Assembly (NCBI RefSeq): GCF_039769985.1
Contig: NZ_JBDNCH010000002.1
Location: forward strand, 1,054,001 to 1,118,000
Origin: Ponticoccus litoralis
GTDB lineage: Bacteria; Pseudomonadota; Alphaproteobacteria; Rhodobacterales; Rhodobacteraceae
Direction: 5' to 3'
Length of the DNA: 64,000 nt
The number at the start of each line of letters is the position of its first letter. Within the stretch, counting starts at the first letter, position 1. The translations under genes were made by a program, and so were the position numbers. Under the pieces are notes generated by a model, which was given only the letters and a program-made list of their open reading frames with translations, did no database searches and was not told the DNA's origin. Of this stretch, positions 10,589-18,923 are shown in pieces.

Positions 10589-10795
10589 ATGGCCACCGGC
10601 ACCGTGAAATGGTTCAACACCACCAAAGGCTACGGCTTCATTCAGCCCGAAGATGGCGGCAAAGACGTGTTCGTGCACATCTCCGCCGTTGAGCGTTCGG
10701 GCCTGACCGGCCTCCAGGACAACCAGAAGGTTTCCTACGAACTGCAGTCCGACCGCGACGGCAAAGAGTCCGCGGGCAACCTCGAACTGCTCTGA
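10589..10795 (+). CDS. Cold-shock protein (CspA family)
   Basis: A 68-residue single cold-shock domain: a five-strand OB fold that binds single-stranded RNA or DNA and melts mRNA structure. RNP1 (KGYGFIQP) and RNP2 (VFVHISAV) are intact, and the start MATGTVKWFNTTKGYGFI is the family hallmark. AGGAG lies 7 nt before the ATG (10576-10580). The gene is monocistronic: a strong terminator follows 27 bp after the stop and a long leader precedes it. Confidence 0.97.
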   Translation: MATGTVKWFNTTKGYGFIQPEDGGKDVFVHISAVERSGLTGLQDNQKVSYELQSDRDGKESAGNLELL

Positions 10796-10821
10796 GCGGT
10801 TCACAGGCGACTGAATACGAA

Positions 10822-10847
10822 GGGCGGGTCTGATCCCGCCCTTTTTC
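10822..10847 (+). terminator. Rho-independent terminator of the cold-shock gene
   Basis: GGGCGGG and CCCGCCC form a GC-rich stem with a 6-nt loop (TCTGAT), followed directly by TTTTT. This is a textbook intrinsic terminator. It may also limit read-through into the convergent DUF2938 gene. Confidence 0.9.
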
Positions 10848-10857
10848 ATGCGCCCTT

Positions 10858-11331
10858 CTAGTAGAACAGCAGGGCCGTGACCCACATCCCCAGCGCAAAG
10901 ACCGTATGCGCCAGCAGGCCCAGCATGCGGGTCCGGGCCGGGCTTGGGGTGCGCGAGGCCGCCCAGCCGGCGCCGATCGCCGGTTGCAGCAGGAACCAGC
11001 CCGCCGCGATGGTCAGGATGCCGAAGATCCAGACCGGAACGAAGCTGGGCGCCGCGATCCAGTCGCGTCCGGCAAGCACCGCGAAGACCACGCCATAGAC
11101 CACGCCGACCGCGTAGTGAAACACCCAGCCCACCGCCAGCTCGCCCTGTGCCGGGGCGACCCGGTCGAAATCGTCGTGGAACACCCGCTCTTGCAGGTTG
11201 AGAACCCAGCGCCCGACCCGCGCCCAGTTCGCCAGCGGCAACCCGAAAAGCCGGTTCAGCAACAGCGCCCAGAGGTCCATCGCCAGAGTGCCGCCGAGGC
11301 CCATCAATACGCCCGCAAGGATCACGCCCAT
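10858..11331 (-). CDS. DUF2938 family membrane protein
   Basis: A 157-residue integral membrane protein with about four hydrophobic helices (GVILAGVLMGLGGTLAMDLW, a GWVFHYAVGVVYGVVFAVLA stretch, VPVWIFGILTIAAGWFLLQP, MLGLLAHTVFALGMWVTALL). The MDLWALLLNRLFG and GAGWAASRTPSP segments match DUF2938, whose function is unknown. Start placed at ATG 11331 with GGGAGG about 6 nt upstream. The open frame continues upstream but without a better start. Confidence 0.8.
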   Translation of the reverse strand: MGVILAGVLMGLGGTLAMDLWALLLNRLFGLPLANWARVGRWVLNLQERVFHDDFDRVAPAQGELAVGWVFHYAVGVVYGVVFAVLAGRDWIAAPSFVPVWIFGILTIAAGWFLLQPAIGAGWAASRTPSPARTRMLGLLAHTVFALGMWVTALLFY

Positions 11332-11631
11332 CCATCCCTCCCATGGTTGCGCGCACTCTGCCTTGCGTGCCCGGGGCATGCAACGGGCAACCGCCGCCCG
11401 GCTGGCCCCCCGACCGACCGGCACTGTTGCAGGGGCGCAACGGTCCGGGATACCCGACCCTCCGGATTCCCACACTGTTCGGAACCTCTGCCGCGTAGCA
11501 CCATTGGGACATCTACAGCGTCCGGCCTTTAACGTGGTTCACGCCGTGACAGGATTGCCCCAAGGCGCCCAGGGCGCGGCAGGGCCATCCTGTTTCAAGG
11601 ATAAGGCCCGGCGCTTCAGGAGGTACTGGAT
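11332..11631. other. Divergent intergenic region
   Basis: 300 bp between the DUF2938 gene (leftward) and the small ORF at 11632 (rightward). No gene, RNA or good promoter could be recognised; only the AGGAGG ribosome site of the downstream small gene (11618-11623) stands out. Confidence 0.4.
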
Positions 11632-11745
11632 ATGACCGAACATATGACCAAACCGAAGCGCACGCCCCGCGACAAGCACCCGCAGCCCCAGCCCGGTGCC
11701 CCCAGGCCGCGCCGCTACACCTTCACCGACTGGGCCTGCCTCTGA
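11632..11745 (+). CDS. Small basic proline-rich protein (37 residues)
   Basis: ATG 11632 is preceded by a perfect AGGAGG (11618-11623) with an 8-nt spacer, the best ribosome site in the window, and the frame closes at TGA 11743-11745. The peptide starts MTEHMTKPKRTPRDKHPQPQ, is rich in Pro, Lys and Arg, and ends with an aromatic tail YTFTDWACL. It is not recognised as any named family. It is convergent with the DUF1513 gene, 4 bp from its stop. The ribosome site and the composition argue that it is translated. Confidence 0.6.
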   Translation: MTEHMTKPKRTPRDKHPQPQPGAPRPRRYTFTDWACL

Positions 11746-11749
11746 GGTC

Positions 11750-12808
11750 TCAACCCAGCCGGACCAAGTGATTGTCCCAGGCGCGGCGCGCGACCGTGAG
11801 GGGCGCCAGCCGGTCCGTGCAGGACAGAACGCCGCCGTGGCCATCCGTGGCCACGAGACCCTCGGCCCCCGCCGCAAGCCCGCAGATGTCCGAGCGGCTG
11901 AGCGCGGTCAGGAACTCCCCGTCGAGGCCGAACAGATGCAGCCGCCCGCCACGGGGCGAGGTGATCCCCACGCGGCCCGCGTCCATGGCCACGCTGCCCG
12001 CGTAACCCTGCATCGCCAGTTGTTCCGCCAGATCGGCCTCGCACAGCGTCACGCGCCCGCCCTTGCGGTGCAGCCCCAGCAGGGGCACGGGCTCCGACAG
12101 GTCGCCCTGCCACTGCATGGCAAAGCCCACAAGGCCGTCGCGATGCGCGAGGTGCCGGATCGAGGCCCTGTGCAGGTCTTCCGACAGCTCCACGCTTTCC
12201 TGCAGGCCGCCGGTCACCGTCACGTAGGACAGGTTGGGGCGCATGCTGTCCAGGTTCAGTTTCTCGCGCCCCCGGTCGGGATGGGTCAGGATGCCGCCGT
12301 TCGCCACCGCCAGCACGTCACCGGGCAGACGCAGGATCTCGTGCGGGCCGATGCCGCCCGAGGCCAGCGACCCGATCCGGCGATAACCCTCATCGCGCGC
12401 CCAGAGGCCCAGCCGCCCGACGCCGCTGTCGATGTGGTTTTCCGTCGTCACCAGCACCGCGCCGCCGTCGACAAAGGCGCCATGGCCGTAGAAATGATGG
12501 CCCTCCGGCGCCTCCAGCCGATGCGCGACCCGGCCCGAGACACAGTCGATCACAAGGGCATAGGTGCCCGGACGGCGCGCGAAGGCCACTGCCTCCGGGC
12601 GCAGGGGATGGGCCGCCGCCGCGTGGCCCCGGGCCGGCAAGGGAATGCGAAACAGGTCCTGCCCCTGCTCGGACAATCCGAACAGCGCGAAGGTGCCGTC
12701 GGGCTCTTGCGCGGCGGCGAGGAAGGCGGGGTTGCCCGCGTCCGCCCATGTCACCTGCGGCAGGGTCGCCGAGGCCAGCAGAGCCGTCAGGAAGTGCCGC
12801 CGCCGCAT
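11750..12808 (-). CDS. DUF1513 family periplasmic protein of the iron operon
   Basis: A 352-residue protein with a twin-arginine signal (MRRRHFLTALLASATLPQVT) and a beta-propeller-like body (HHFYGHGAFVDGGAVLVTTE, a GIGPHEILRLPG segment, SVAMDAGRVGITSPRGG). DUF1513 proteins regularly close imelysin/di-heme oxidoreductase clusters, and this one is the last gene of the operon. Start at ATG 12808, directly after the imelysin stop (TGAGATG) with GGAG 6 nt upstream; the in-frame ATG at 12820 would overlap that gene. A TAT signal implies export folded, perhaps with a cofactor. The biochemical role is unknown. Confidence 0.88.
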   Translation of the reverse strand: MRRRHFLTALLASATLPQVTWADAGNPAFLAAAQEPDGTFALFGLSEQGQDLFRIPLPARGHAAAAHPLRPEAVAFARRPGTYALVIDCVSGRVAHRLEAPEGHHFYGHGAFVDGGAVLVTTENHIDSGVGRLGLWARDEGYRRIGSLASGGIGPHEILRLPGDVLAVANGGILTHPDRGREKLNLDSMRPNLSYVTVTGGLQESVELSEDLHRASIRHLAHRDGLVGFAMQWQGDLSEPVPLLGLHRKGGRVTLCEADLAEQLAMQGYAGSVAMDAGRVGITSPRGGRLHLFGLDGEFLTALSRSDICGLAAGAEGLVATDGHGGVLSCTDRLAPLTVARRAWDNHLVRLG

Positions 12809-12809
12809 C

Positions 12810-13776
12810 TCAGTCTCCATCCGCCGAATTGAACCCCTCGGACAGGCCCAGCCCGGCGCCGATCTCTGCCGCGATCACCGTGCGCAGCGCGCGAACGTGC
12901 TGTTGCAGGATCTCGACCTTCAGGCGGCCCGCGGGGTCGTCGACCCCCGCGAACAGCGGATCATCCAGATCGGCGGCCAGCCGAAGCGCCTCGTCATAGG
13001 CCGCCTCGGTCGCCGGGATCGGGCCCTCGGCAAGGGTCCGGGCCAGCCCGCGCGTCGCCTCCAGCGACAGCACGACATTCCGCAGCGAGCCGGTCCGAGC
13101 GCCGCGCCTCGGCGCGTTCCGGTCGGGGCCGGTCGAAGGTGCCCGAGGGCCGCCCCAACCGCTGGTCGGCGGTGAACTCCAACCCCGCCAGCAGCGCGGT
13201 GTAGAGGGTCGAGGCCGCCTCGCGCCCAGTCAGGTAGGTGGCATTGTCACCCGCCGTGGTCAGCAGCCCGGCGTGTTCCGTCCACCCGGCGCGCATCTCG
13301 GCACCCATCCGGGCAAGATCGGCGCTGACGGCCTGCACGTAGCGGCAGGCGTAATCCCCGGCGGTGTATTCGGTCTCGTACAGCAGCCGCTCCAGCGCAA
13401 ACAGCCCGCGCCCGGCGACAGAGACCTCGGCGAAGGTGGCGGGATCGTTCACCGCCGCATCCTCGTCGCCTTGCAGCGCCGCAACCGTCCCGGCCACGAT
13501 ACCGCGCTTGTCCGGCCAGAAGGCGATGGCCAGCGCGCGCCCGTCGGCCTCCAGCGGGCCGAAGTTCAGGTGGGCGATGCCCATCCAGCCATCGAAGGCG
13601 CGTTGGTAGGCGGGCTTCACCGCCTCGGCGGTGCAATCGGCCTGCGCGGCCTCATTCAGCGCCTGCGTATCCCCCACGAAGCTATCGAAGGCGGGCAGGA
13701 TGTGGTCGTCAACAGCCTCCGCGACCCCGGCGGCAAGGGGCGAGGCAAGGCAGCACAGGGCAAGGGCTAGGCGCAT
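12810..13776 (-). pseudogene. Imelysin-family protein 2 (lacks the GxHxxE motif), frameshifted as given
   Basis: The 5' frame (ATG 13776) encodes a signal peptide (MRLALALCCLASPLAAGVAE) and an imelysin fold (DDHILPAFDSFVGDTQALNE, a WMGIAHLNFGP segment, RGLFALERLLYETEYTAGDY). It runs to EARRSD, and then one extra base near 13092 shifts to the frame GSLRNVVLSLEATRGLARTL, which ends at 12810. Together they give ~321 residues. Imelysins are periplasmic iron-regulated proteins that are protease-like in sequence and probably bind iron or haem. Position GxHxxE reads GLFALE, so the metal-site histidine is missing, as in the second imelysin of similar clusters. Its start overlaps the upstream stop (TGATG), showing coupling. 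Confidence 0.88.
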
Positions 13777-15308
13777 CAGAGGCTCTCCAGGTAGCGGATC
13801 AGGGCGGCGCGGTCTTCGGGCGGCATCTCGACGACACGGTCGCGGGCGGGTTGCGCCTCGCCGCCGTGCCAGAGGACGGCTTCCAGCAGCGACCGCGCGC
13901 GACCGTCGTGCAGGAAATAGGTGTGGCCGTTGACCTGTTCGGTCAGGCCGATCCCCCACAGCGGCGCGGTGCGCCATTCCCGGCCCGTGGCCAGCCCTTC
14001 GGGGCGGTTGTCGGCCAGCCCCTCCCCCATGTCGTGCAGCAGGAAGTCGGAGTGCGGCCAGATCAGCTGGAAGCTCTGCGCGCTATCCTCCGCCAGCCGA
14101 TGGGTGACGAACTTCGATACGTGGCAGGACGCGCAGCCGGTCTCGTGGAACACCCGCTTGCCGCGCAACACCTGCGGATCGTCTACAAGGACCCGTTCCG
14201 GCAGGGCCAGGTTGCGGCTGTAGAAGGTCACGAGGTCGAGCCCCTCGGCGTCGATCTCAGCGCCGCGCGCGTCGCCGTCGCCATGCGGCCCGGCAAGGCA
14301 GGTGGTCTGCGCTTCGGTGCAATCTCCGCCGGGCAAGGGGTGCAACGGGTTCGAGATGCCGATGTCGCCCGCGAAGGCCCCGGCGGACTGTTCGCGGACC
14401 GTGGGGTTGCCCGCCTTCCAGCCGAACCGGCCCAGCATCGGCGCGTCGTGTTCCAGCGACCAGACCACCTGCGCCCGGCCCGAGATGCCGTCGCCATCCA
14501 TATCGTCGGGGTCCGCGTGGGCAAGGATATCCGCCGTCGGGATCGCCTCGATCAGGCCAAGCCCCAGCATGGTCGGCGCCACCCGGGGCGACAGCATCAC
14601 GTCCTCGGCCATCGGCCCGTACCCAAGGTCTGACACACTGTAGGTCGGCCTGCGCAGCGACGCCTCTTCGCCGCCCGACAGCGCCACCGGCACCTCTTCG
14701 TAGGTGATCTGCATCTGGCCCTCGGCGGCATGGCCAAGGACGGCGACGTCCTGCAACTGTCCGCCGTAGGTGGGTTCGGGCCGCGCCAGCGCCCCGCCCA
14801 GCGTCGCGAGGTAGGCCTCGACCTCTGTCATGTCGGTCTGATCGAAGGGCACCGACAGGCGCAGGAACATCGACACGCGGTTGTCGTCCGGCCCTTCGGG
14901 CGGATGACCACGCCCGTCCTTCAGGTGGCAGCGCTGGCAGGACCGCGCATTGAACACCGGCCCCAGCCCGTCAGAGGCCAGCGTCGATGAAGGCGACGAG
15001 ACCCAGAGTTTCTTGAACAGCCCGTTGCCGATCTTGAAGGTCAGTTCGCCCTCGAAGCCGATATTGGCCGAGGGCTGCGAGAAGGCATCCGCGCTGGACC
15101 GCCTGCGCACCGTGGCCGCGCCGCCGGGCTTGGCCTCGAACCGCTCGGGTGCGGTGAAATCGGTGGGCGCGGCGGTGACGCGGGCGATGCGCGCGGCCTC
15201 GTCGGCGGTGCGGGGCACCACCGGCAGGTGCAGGTCGTCCAGAACCGGCAGTTCGGCGGCGACGGGAAAGGCTGCCGCCAGAAGCAGCGACAGCATGAGT
15301 TTTTTCAT
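13776..15308 (-). CDS. Di-heme oxidoreductase family protein (DHOR, 'thiol oxidoreductase')
   Basis: A 510-residue periplasmic c-type cytochrome with signal peptide MKKLMLSLLLAAAFPVAAEL. Two haem-attachment motifs are present: CQRCH (in FNARSCQRCHLKDGRGH, near residue 125) and CASCH (in VFHETGCASCHVSKF, near residue 390), as in MauG/CCP-like DHOR proteins. Acidic DADPDDMDGDGISGRAQ suggests a calcium site between the domains. In imelysin clusters this protein is thought to serve redox steps in iron acquisition, but the reaction is not established. It sits between bfr and imelysin 2, with the downstream start overlapping its TGA. Confidence 0.92.
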   Translation of the reverse strand: MKKLMLSLLLAAAFPVAAELPVLDDLHLPVVPRTADEAARIARVTAAPTDFTAPERFEAKPGGAATVRRRSSADAFSQPSANIGFEGELTFKIGNGLFKKLWVSSPSSTLASDGLGPVFNARSCQRCHLKDGRGHPPEGPDDNRVSMFLRLSVPFDQTDMTEVEAYLATLGGALARPEPTYGGQLQDVAVLGHAAEGQMQITYEEVPVALSGGEEASLRRPTYSVSDLGYGPMAEDVMLSPRVAPTMLGLGLIEAIPTADILAHADPDDMDGDGISGRAQVVWSLEHDAPMLGRFGWKAGNPTVREQSAGAFAGDIGISNPLHPLPGGDCTEAQTTCLAGPHGDGDARGAEIDAEGLDLVTFYSRNLALPERVLVDDPQVLRGKRVFHETGCASCHVSKFVTHRLAEDSAQSFQLIWPHSDFLLHDMGEGLADNRPEGLATGREWRTAPLWGIGLTEQVNGHTYFLHDGRARSLLEAVLWHGGEAQPARDRVVEMPPEDRAALIRYLESL

Positions 15309-15327
15309 AACAGGTCTCTTTGGGCGC

Positions 15328-15813
15328 TTATTCCGCCTCGTCCGAGGATTTGGCCTGAAGCTGGCTGTAGTTGGATGCGCCGAGGGTCTCGTAAAGGCCC
15401 AGCTGCGTTTCGAGGTAGTCGATGTGGCCTTCCTCGTCGGCGATGAGCGCCTCGAAGAGGTTCTTCGACACGTAGTCGCCCACGGAGTCGCAGTGGTTGC
15501 GGGCCTCGATATACAGGGTGCGCGCCTCATGTTCCGCGGCGAGGTCCGACTCCAGCGTCTCCTTCAGGGTCTGGCCGATGCGCAGCGGGTCCAGCTTTTG
15601 CAGGTTCGGATGACCTTCCAGGAAGATGATCCGCTGGATCAGCTTGTCGGCGTGATGCATCTCTTCGATGCTTTCGGCGCGCGACTTGTCGGCGAGCTTG
15701 CCGAAACCCCAGTCTTCCTGCAGGCGATAATGCAGCCAGTACTGGCTGACCGCCGTCAACTCGCTGCGCAGTGCCGCGTTGAGATATTCGATGACCTTCG
15801 CATCACCCTTCAT
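15328..15813 (-). CDS. bfr: Bacterioferritin
   Basis: A 161-residue four-helix subunit of the 24-mer haem-containing iron store. All ferroxidase ligands are in their usual places: E18, E51, H54, E94, E127 and H130. M52, the interfacial haem ligand, is also present. It oxidises Fe(II) and stores it as a mineral in the cytoplasm. It lies 19 bp upstream of the di-heme oxidoreductase and 69 bp downstream of its ferredoxin partner, inside an imelysin operon, so storage and uptake would be co-regulated. Confidence 0.97.
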   Translation of the reverse strand: MKGDAKVIEYLNAALRSELTAVSQYWLHYRLQEDWGFGKLADKSRAESIEEMHHADKLIQRIIFLEGHPNLQKLDPLRIGQTLKETLESDLAAEHEARTLYIEARNHCDSVGDYVSKNLFEALIADEEGHIDYLETQLGLYETLGASNYSQLQAKSSDEAE

Positions 15814-15882
15814 GGTCGGAATCCTTTTGCTTACCTACCGGCGTTAGTGTGGTCTTCTGCCTTGGGTCCTGCAAGGGCGCGG

Positions 15883-16125
15883 TCAGCCGCGTCCTCTACG
15901 TTCGAGGCGGCGCAGGTGCCGCAGTTCCAGCGGCACCTCGAAATTGTCGTTGGCCTGCATGGTCTTCATGAACAGCGGCAGGCAGCCGCCGCAGTCGGCC
16001 TTCTTGCCAAGCGCCCGGTAGATCTTGCCCGGCGTGATCAGCGTCGCCTCGTCCGAGGCGCGCATCCAGTCCACGGCGGCGTGGATATCGTGGTCCGAGA
16101 TGTTCATGCAGTGGCAGACGATCAT
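15883..16125 (-). CDS. bfd: Bacterioferritin-associated ferredoxin (BFD-like [2Fe-2S])
   Basis: An 80-residue protein with the four-cysteine BFD pattern: CHC at the N-terminus (MIVCHCMNISD) and CGGC (in GKKADCGGCLPLF). It binds a [2Fe-2S] cluster and passes electrons to bacterioferritin so that stored iron is reduced and released. The C-terminal tail (LELRHLRRLERRGRG) is basic. The ribosome site AAGGA is 7-8 nt before ATG 16125. Its place beside bfr supports the assignment. Confidence 0.93.
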   Translation of the reverse strand: MIVCHCMNISDHDIHAAVDWMRASDEATLITPGKIYRALGKKADCGGCLPLFMKTMQANDNFEVPLELRHLRRLERRGRG

Positions 16126-16186
16126 GGCCGCTTCCTTCTGGACGGGCGGTAGCCCGGGGCGCCCGCGACGCCCCGGCGGGGTGGCG

Positions 16187-17444
16187 TTACTGGAAGACCG
16201 CGTCCGGGTCGTCGAGGCTGTCGGAGCCTTCGAAGCCGATCCGGTCGAGGCCAAGCGCGGTCACCGCCCGCTCGATACCAGAGGTTTGTTGCACCAATGC
16301 GTCGACCGCCGCCATGATCAGCGCCTCGCCGCCTGCGTTGCCGCGCGCCAGCATCTGGTCGTAGCTGAAGCCCGCCTCGGCGGCGGCCTTGATCTGGCCC
16401 AGCTCCACCATGGTCTGGTTGATGTCGGCGCGCAGGGCCGCGTCCACATCCGCGTCGAGCCGCCGCCACCAGCGAGGACAGGCTTTCACCGCTCACCACC
16501 GACCCGTCGATGCGGACGTATTCCCCGAAGTAGACGTTGCGGATGCCCATGCCGTCATAGAAATGCGAGTTGTGGGTGTTGTCCGAGAAGCAGTCGTGCT
16601 CTTCCTCGGGGTCGTTCAGCATGACGCCCAGCTTCATGCGCTCGCCCGCCTGCTCGCCGTAGGACAGGCTGCCCATGCCGGTCAGCATCGCCACGATGCC
16701 CGCGTCTTCGTCGCCGGTCACGGTGGCGCGCGCCTCGCCGCCCTCGGCCCATTGCGCGGCCATGTATTCCAGATCGGACACCAGCAGGTCCGTCGCGGCC
16801 TTCAGGTATTGGCCACGGCGGTCGCAATTGCCGCCGGTGCAGGCCTCGCCCGTCGCGTAGTCGGTCCAGGGACGCTCACCCGCGCCGTGATCGGTGCCGT
16901 TCAGGTCCTGCCCCCAGAGCAGGAATTCCACCGCGTGATAGCCGGTGGCAACGTTGGATTCGACCGCATCGGCCTCTTGCAGGGTCTCTTCCAGAAGCGC
17001 CGGGGTGATCTCTGTCGCGTCGACCTCTTCGCCCGACAGGGTGAAGGTCGGGTTGGCCACCACGTTCAGCGCCGCATAGGCGTTTTTATCCGTGGCCCCG
17101 CCGTAGGATGCATCGACATAGTCGATCAGGCCCTCGTCCAGCGGCCATGCGTTCACCTTGCCTTCCCAGTCGTCGACGATGGCATTGCCGAAGCGGAAGA
17201 CCTCGGTCTGCTGGTAGGGCACGCGGGCTTCCAGCCATGCGGTGCGGGCGGCGGTCAGCGTCGCCTCGGACGGATTGGCGATCAGCGCCGCGACGGCGGC
17301 CTGAAGATCCTGCGCCTTGCTCAGGCTGTCCTCGTATCCGGCCTGCGCGATATCGGCGTAGGTGTCCAGCACGGCGGCCTTGTCCGCCATCGCGGGCAGG
17401 GCGGCGGTCAGTGCCAGAGCCATGGCTGTCGCTGTCGTCTTCAT
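16187..17444 (-). pseudogene. Imelysin-family protein 1 (IrpA/ICMP-like), frameshifted as given
   Basis: The main frame starts at ATG 17444 with signal peptide MKTTATAMALALTAALPAMA. It carries the imelysin core EADAVESNVATGYHAVEFLL, with the GxHxxE metal motif intact (GYHAVE), and HDCFSDNTHNSHFYDGMGI. It breaks after SGESLSSLVAA: an extra base at about 16460 moves the rest (LDADVDAALRADINQTMVEL, then the stop at 16187) to another frame. Restored length is ~418 residues, normal for the IrpA/ICMP group. Family role: periplasmic or outer-membrane-associated protein needed for iron acquisition. It is the first large gene of the iron operon. The break is probably a sequence error. Confidence 0.93.
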
Positions 17445-17484
17445 GGGGTCTGTTCCCTTCGTCAGTCAGTCAGTCAGTTGTGGA

Positions 17485-17961
17485 TCAATGCAGGCGCCCG
17501 CGATGGACGTCGGCCCGGTGGGCCGCCATCACGCGGCGGTTCATCTGGTTCAGCCACAGCCCGAAGGCCTGCGCGGCCCCGGCCAGCGCCGGGGCAAGGT
17601 CGGCCCGGACCATCAGCGTGGCCATCAGGGTGGCATCCTCCATCGCGCCTTCCGCCGCACATCCGACCATTTGCGCAAGGCAGGCCTCGTCGGCGCCGAC
17701 GCATTGGCAGGCCAGCCCGTGGCAGGCCATCGGGCGGCGTCCGTGATCGACGAGGATCGTCACGAGGTCCGTCAGCGCCTCGGTCGCCCGGCTGCCGGCG
17801 GCATCCCCCAGCGCCTCGATCAGCCCGGACCGGGCGCGGTCGATCGCGCCATGCGACCCAAGGCAGAGGCGCAGGTAAAGGATCGCGCCGGATTCGACGG
17901 CGCCATATTGCGACAGGCGCCCGACCGGAGAGCCGCCGCGCGGCGGGTTGTGCAGGCTCAT
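17485..17961 (-). CDS. Unknown helical protein with a Cys/His cluster in the iron operon
   Basis: A 158-residue cytoplasmic-looking protein, not recognised. Visible features are MSLHNPPRGGSPVGRLSQYG, a long helical region, and a Cys/His-rich stretch, CHGLACQCVGADEACLAQMV plus a further C, that could bind a metal or Fe-S cluster. Its ATG (17961) overlaps the TGA of the small upstream gene (ATGA), and it ends 41 bp before imelysin 1, so it belongs to the iron operon. A role as an iron-dependent accessory or sensor protein is conjecture. Confidence 0.7.
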   Translation of the reverse strand: MSLHNPPRGGSPVGRLSQYGAVESGAILYLRLCLGSHGAIDRARSGLIEALGDAAGSRATEALTDLVTILVDHGRRPMACHGLACQCVGADEACLAQMVGCAAEGAMEDATLMATLMVRADLAPALAGAAQAFGLWLNQMNRRVMAAHRADVHRGRLH

Positions 17962-18105
17962 GACCGCGCCCCGTCGATCAGCCGGTCCAGAAGACCCGCC
18001 CCCGGCGGCGTCAGGCGCATCGCAAGGGCCCGCGCCTCTGCCGCGCAAAACGCAAGGTCGGCGGCGCGGCTCGGTCTCGCTGTCGCTGTCCCGATGCAGA
18101 GCCAT
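17958..18105 (-). pseudogene. Small leading ORF of the iron operon, apparently frameshifted
   Basis: ATG 18105 has a GGAG 7-8 nt upstream and reads MALHRDSDSETEPR. Removing one base in the CCGCGCCGCC run (about 18063) joins it to ADLAFCAAEARALAMRLTPP and onward to a TGA (17958) that overlaps the next ATG. The joined product would be ~48 residues with coding-like composition. The alternative start at 18167 lies inside the operator region and is less likely. No family is recognised. Confidence 0.45.
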
Positions 18106-18166
18106 GGCGGTCTCCAGAATCCCCGTTGCTTTGCGGGAAACCTGACCACTACAGTCGGGAATGTCA

Positions 18167-18188
18167 ATTCCGATTATTTTAGTCGGAT
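18167..18188 (-). promoter_or_regulatory. Palindromic operator at the head of the iron operon
   Basis: TCCGA (18169-18173) and TCGGA (18183-18187) form an exact inverted repeat around an AT-rich 9-bp centre. On the coding strand this reads TCCGACTAAAATAATCGGA and includes a possible -10 element TAAAAT. A further GTCGGGA half-site lies at 18154-18160. The site is about 65 bp before the first ATG of the imelysin/bfr operon. By context it is a candidate iron-responsive (IscR/RirA- or Irr-type) binding site. Confidence 0.5.
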
Positions 18189-18216
18189 GAATGCGGGCAG
18201 GCCGGCGCCGGTGCGG

Positions 18217-18899
18217 TCAGTCGCGGAAATCGGTCTCGGAGAGGATGCGCTCGGGGTCCTCGGCGCAGGGCACCTGCCGCGCCCAGCGGCCATATCCGCC
18301 ACTGGTCGCGCGGGCATGCAGCGTCTGCAGCGCGCCGATGGGGTCGCTGTCATGGTAATCGATGCGCAGGGTCAGGGGCGCATGGGCCGGGCTGAGGACC
18401 AGCAGCGCCGCAGAGAACAACCCCCGGCTGTCGCTGCCCGCCCGGTCGGCGGCGCGCAGCGCGGCGATCAGGCGCTCTGCCGGGGAACCGCCCGCGCCCT
18501 GGAAGGCTTCCGACAGGGCGTCGAGCACCTCCAGCCCGGCCAGCATATTGCCCGAGGCAATCCCGCCGGGAAAAGACCGTGCGCCCATCTGCGGGGTGTT
18601 CTCCTCGCCGGTGAAGGCCGCCGCCCGCCCCGTCGGATCAAGGGCCGCAAGCTGCCGCCAGGCGCGCCCCCTGTCCGCGCCGGTCACCTCGGCCACGGCG
18701 GTCGAGGCGCCTTGCCCCCGGCCATCCGGTCCAGCACATCCTCTCCCCAGAAGGTCGAGGGCGCGGCGCCTCGGCTTGCGCTCAGACCCGCGTCGAGCCG
18801 TCCCCGCAGCACCCAGCCCCCCACGCAAAGCGATCCGGTCGCGGCGGCGGCGCAAAGGGTTCCGGTGCCCGGATCCCGGGCAAGAAGCGAGAAGGTCAT
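18217..18899 (-). pseudogene. DUF1028 family protein, frameshifted as given
   Basis: ATG 18899 opens MTFSLLARDPGTGTLCAAAA, the DUF1028 start (an Ntn-hydrolase-like fold). It reads to FWGEDVLDRMAGG and then breaks in a G5 run (C5 at 18715-18719 on the plus strand). The remainder GASTAVAEVTGADRGRAWRQ, then TPQMGARSFPGGIASGNMLA, to YHDSDPIGALQTLHAR is in another frame and ends at 18217. A one-base deletion restores 227 residues. DUF1028 genes often lie beside peptide or amino-acid transporters and may hydrolyse an amide, but no activity is established. It is divergent from the peptide importer and shares its operators. Confidence 0.88.
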
Positions 18900-18923
18900 A
18901 CAGGTCTCCTGAAAGCCACCCTG

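Noticed and set aside
17958..18167. 69-codon frame starting at ATG 18167 as the first iron-operon gene
   Set aside because: The start lies within the operator/promoter region and lacks a ribosome site; ATG 18105 with an SD plus a one-base repair fits better.
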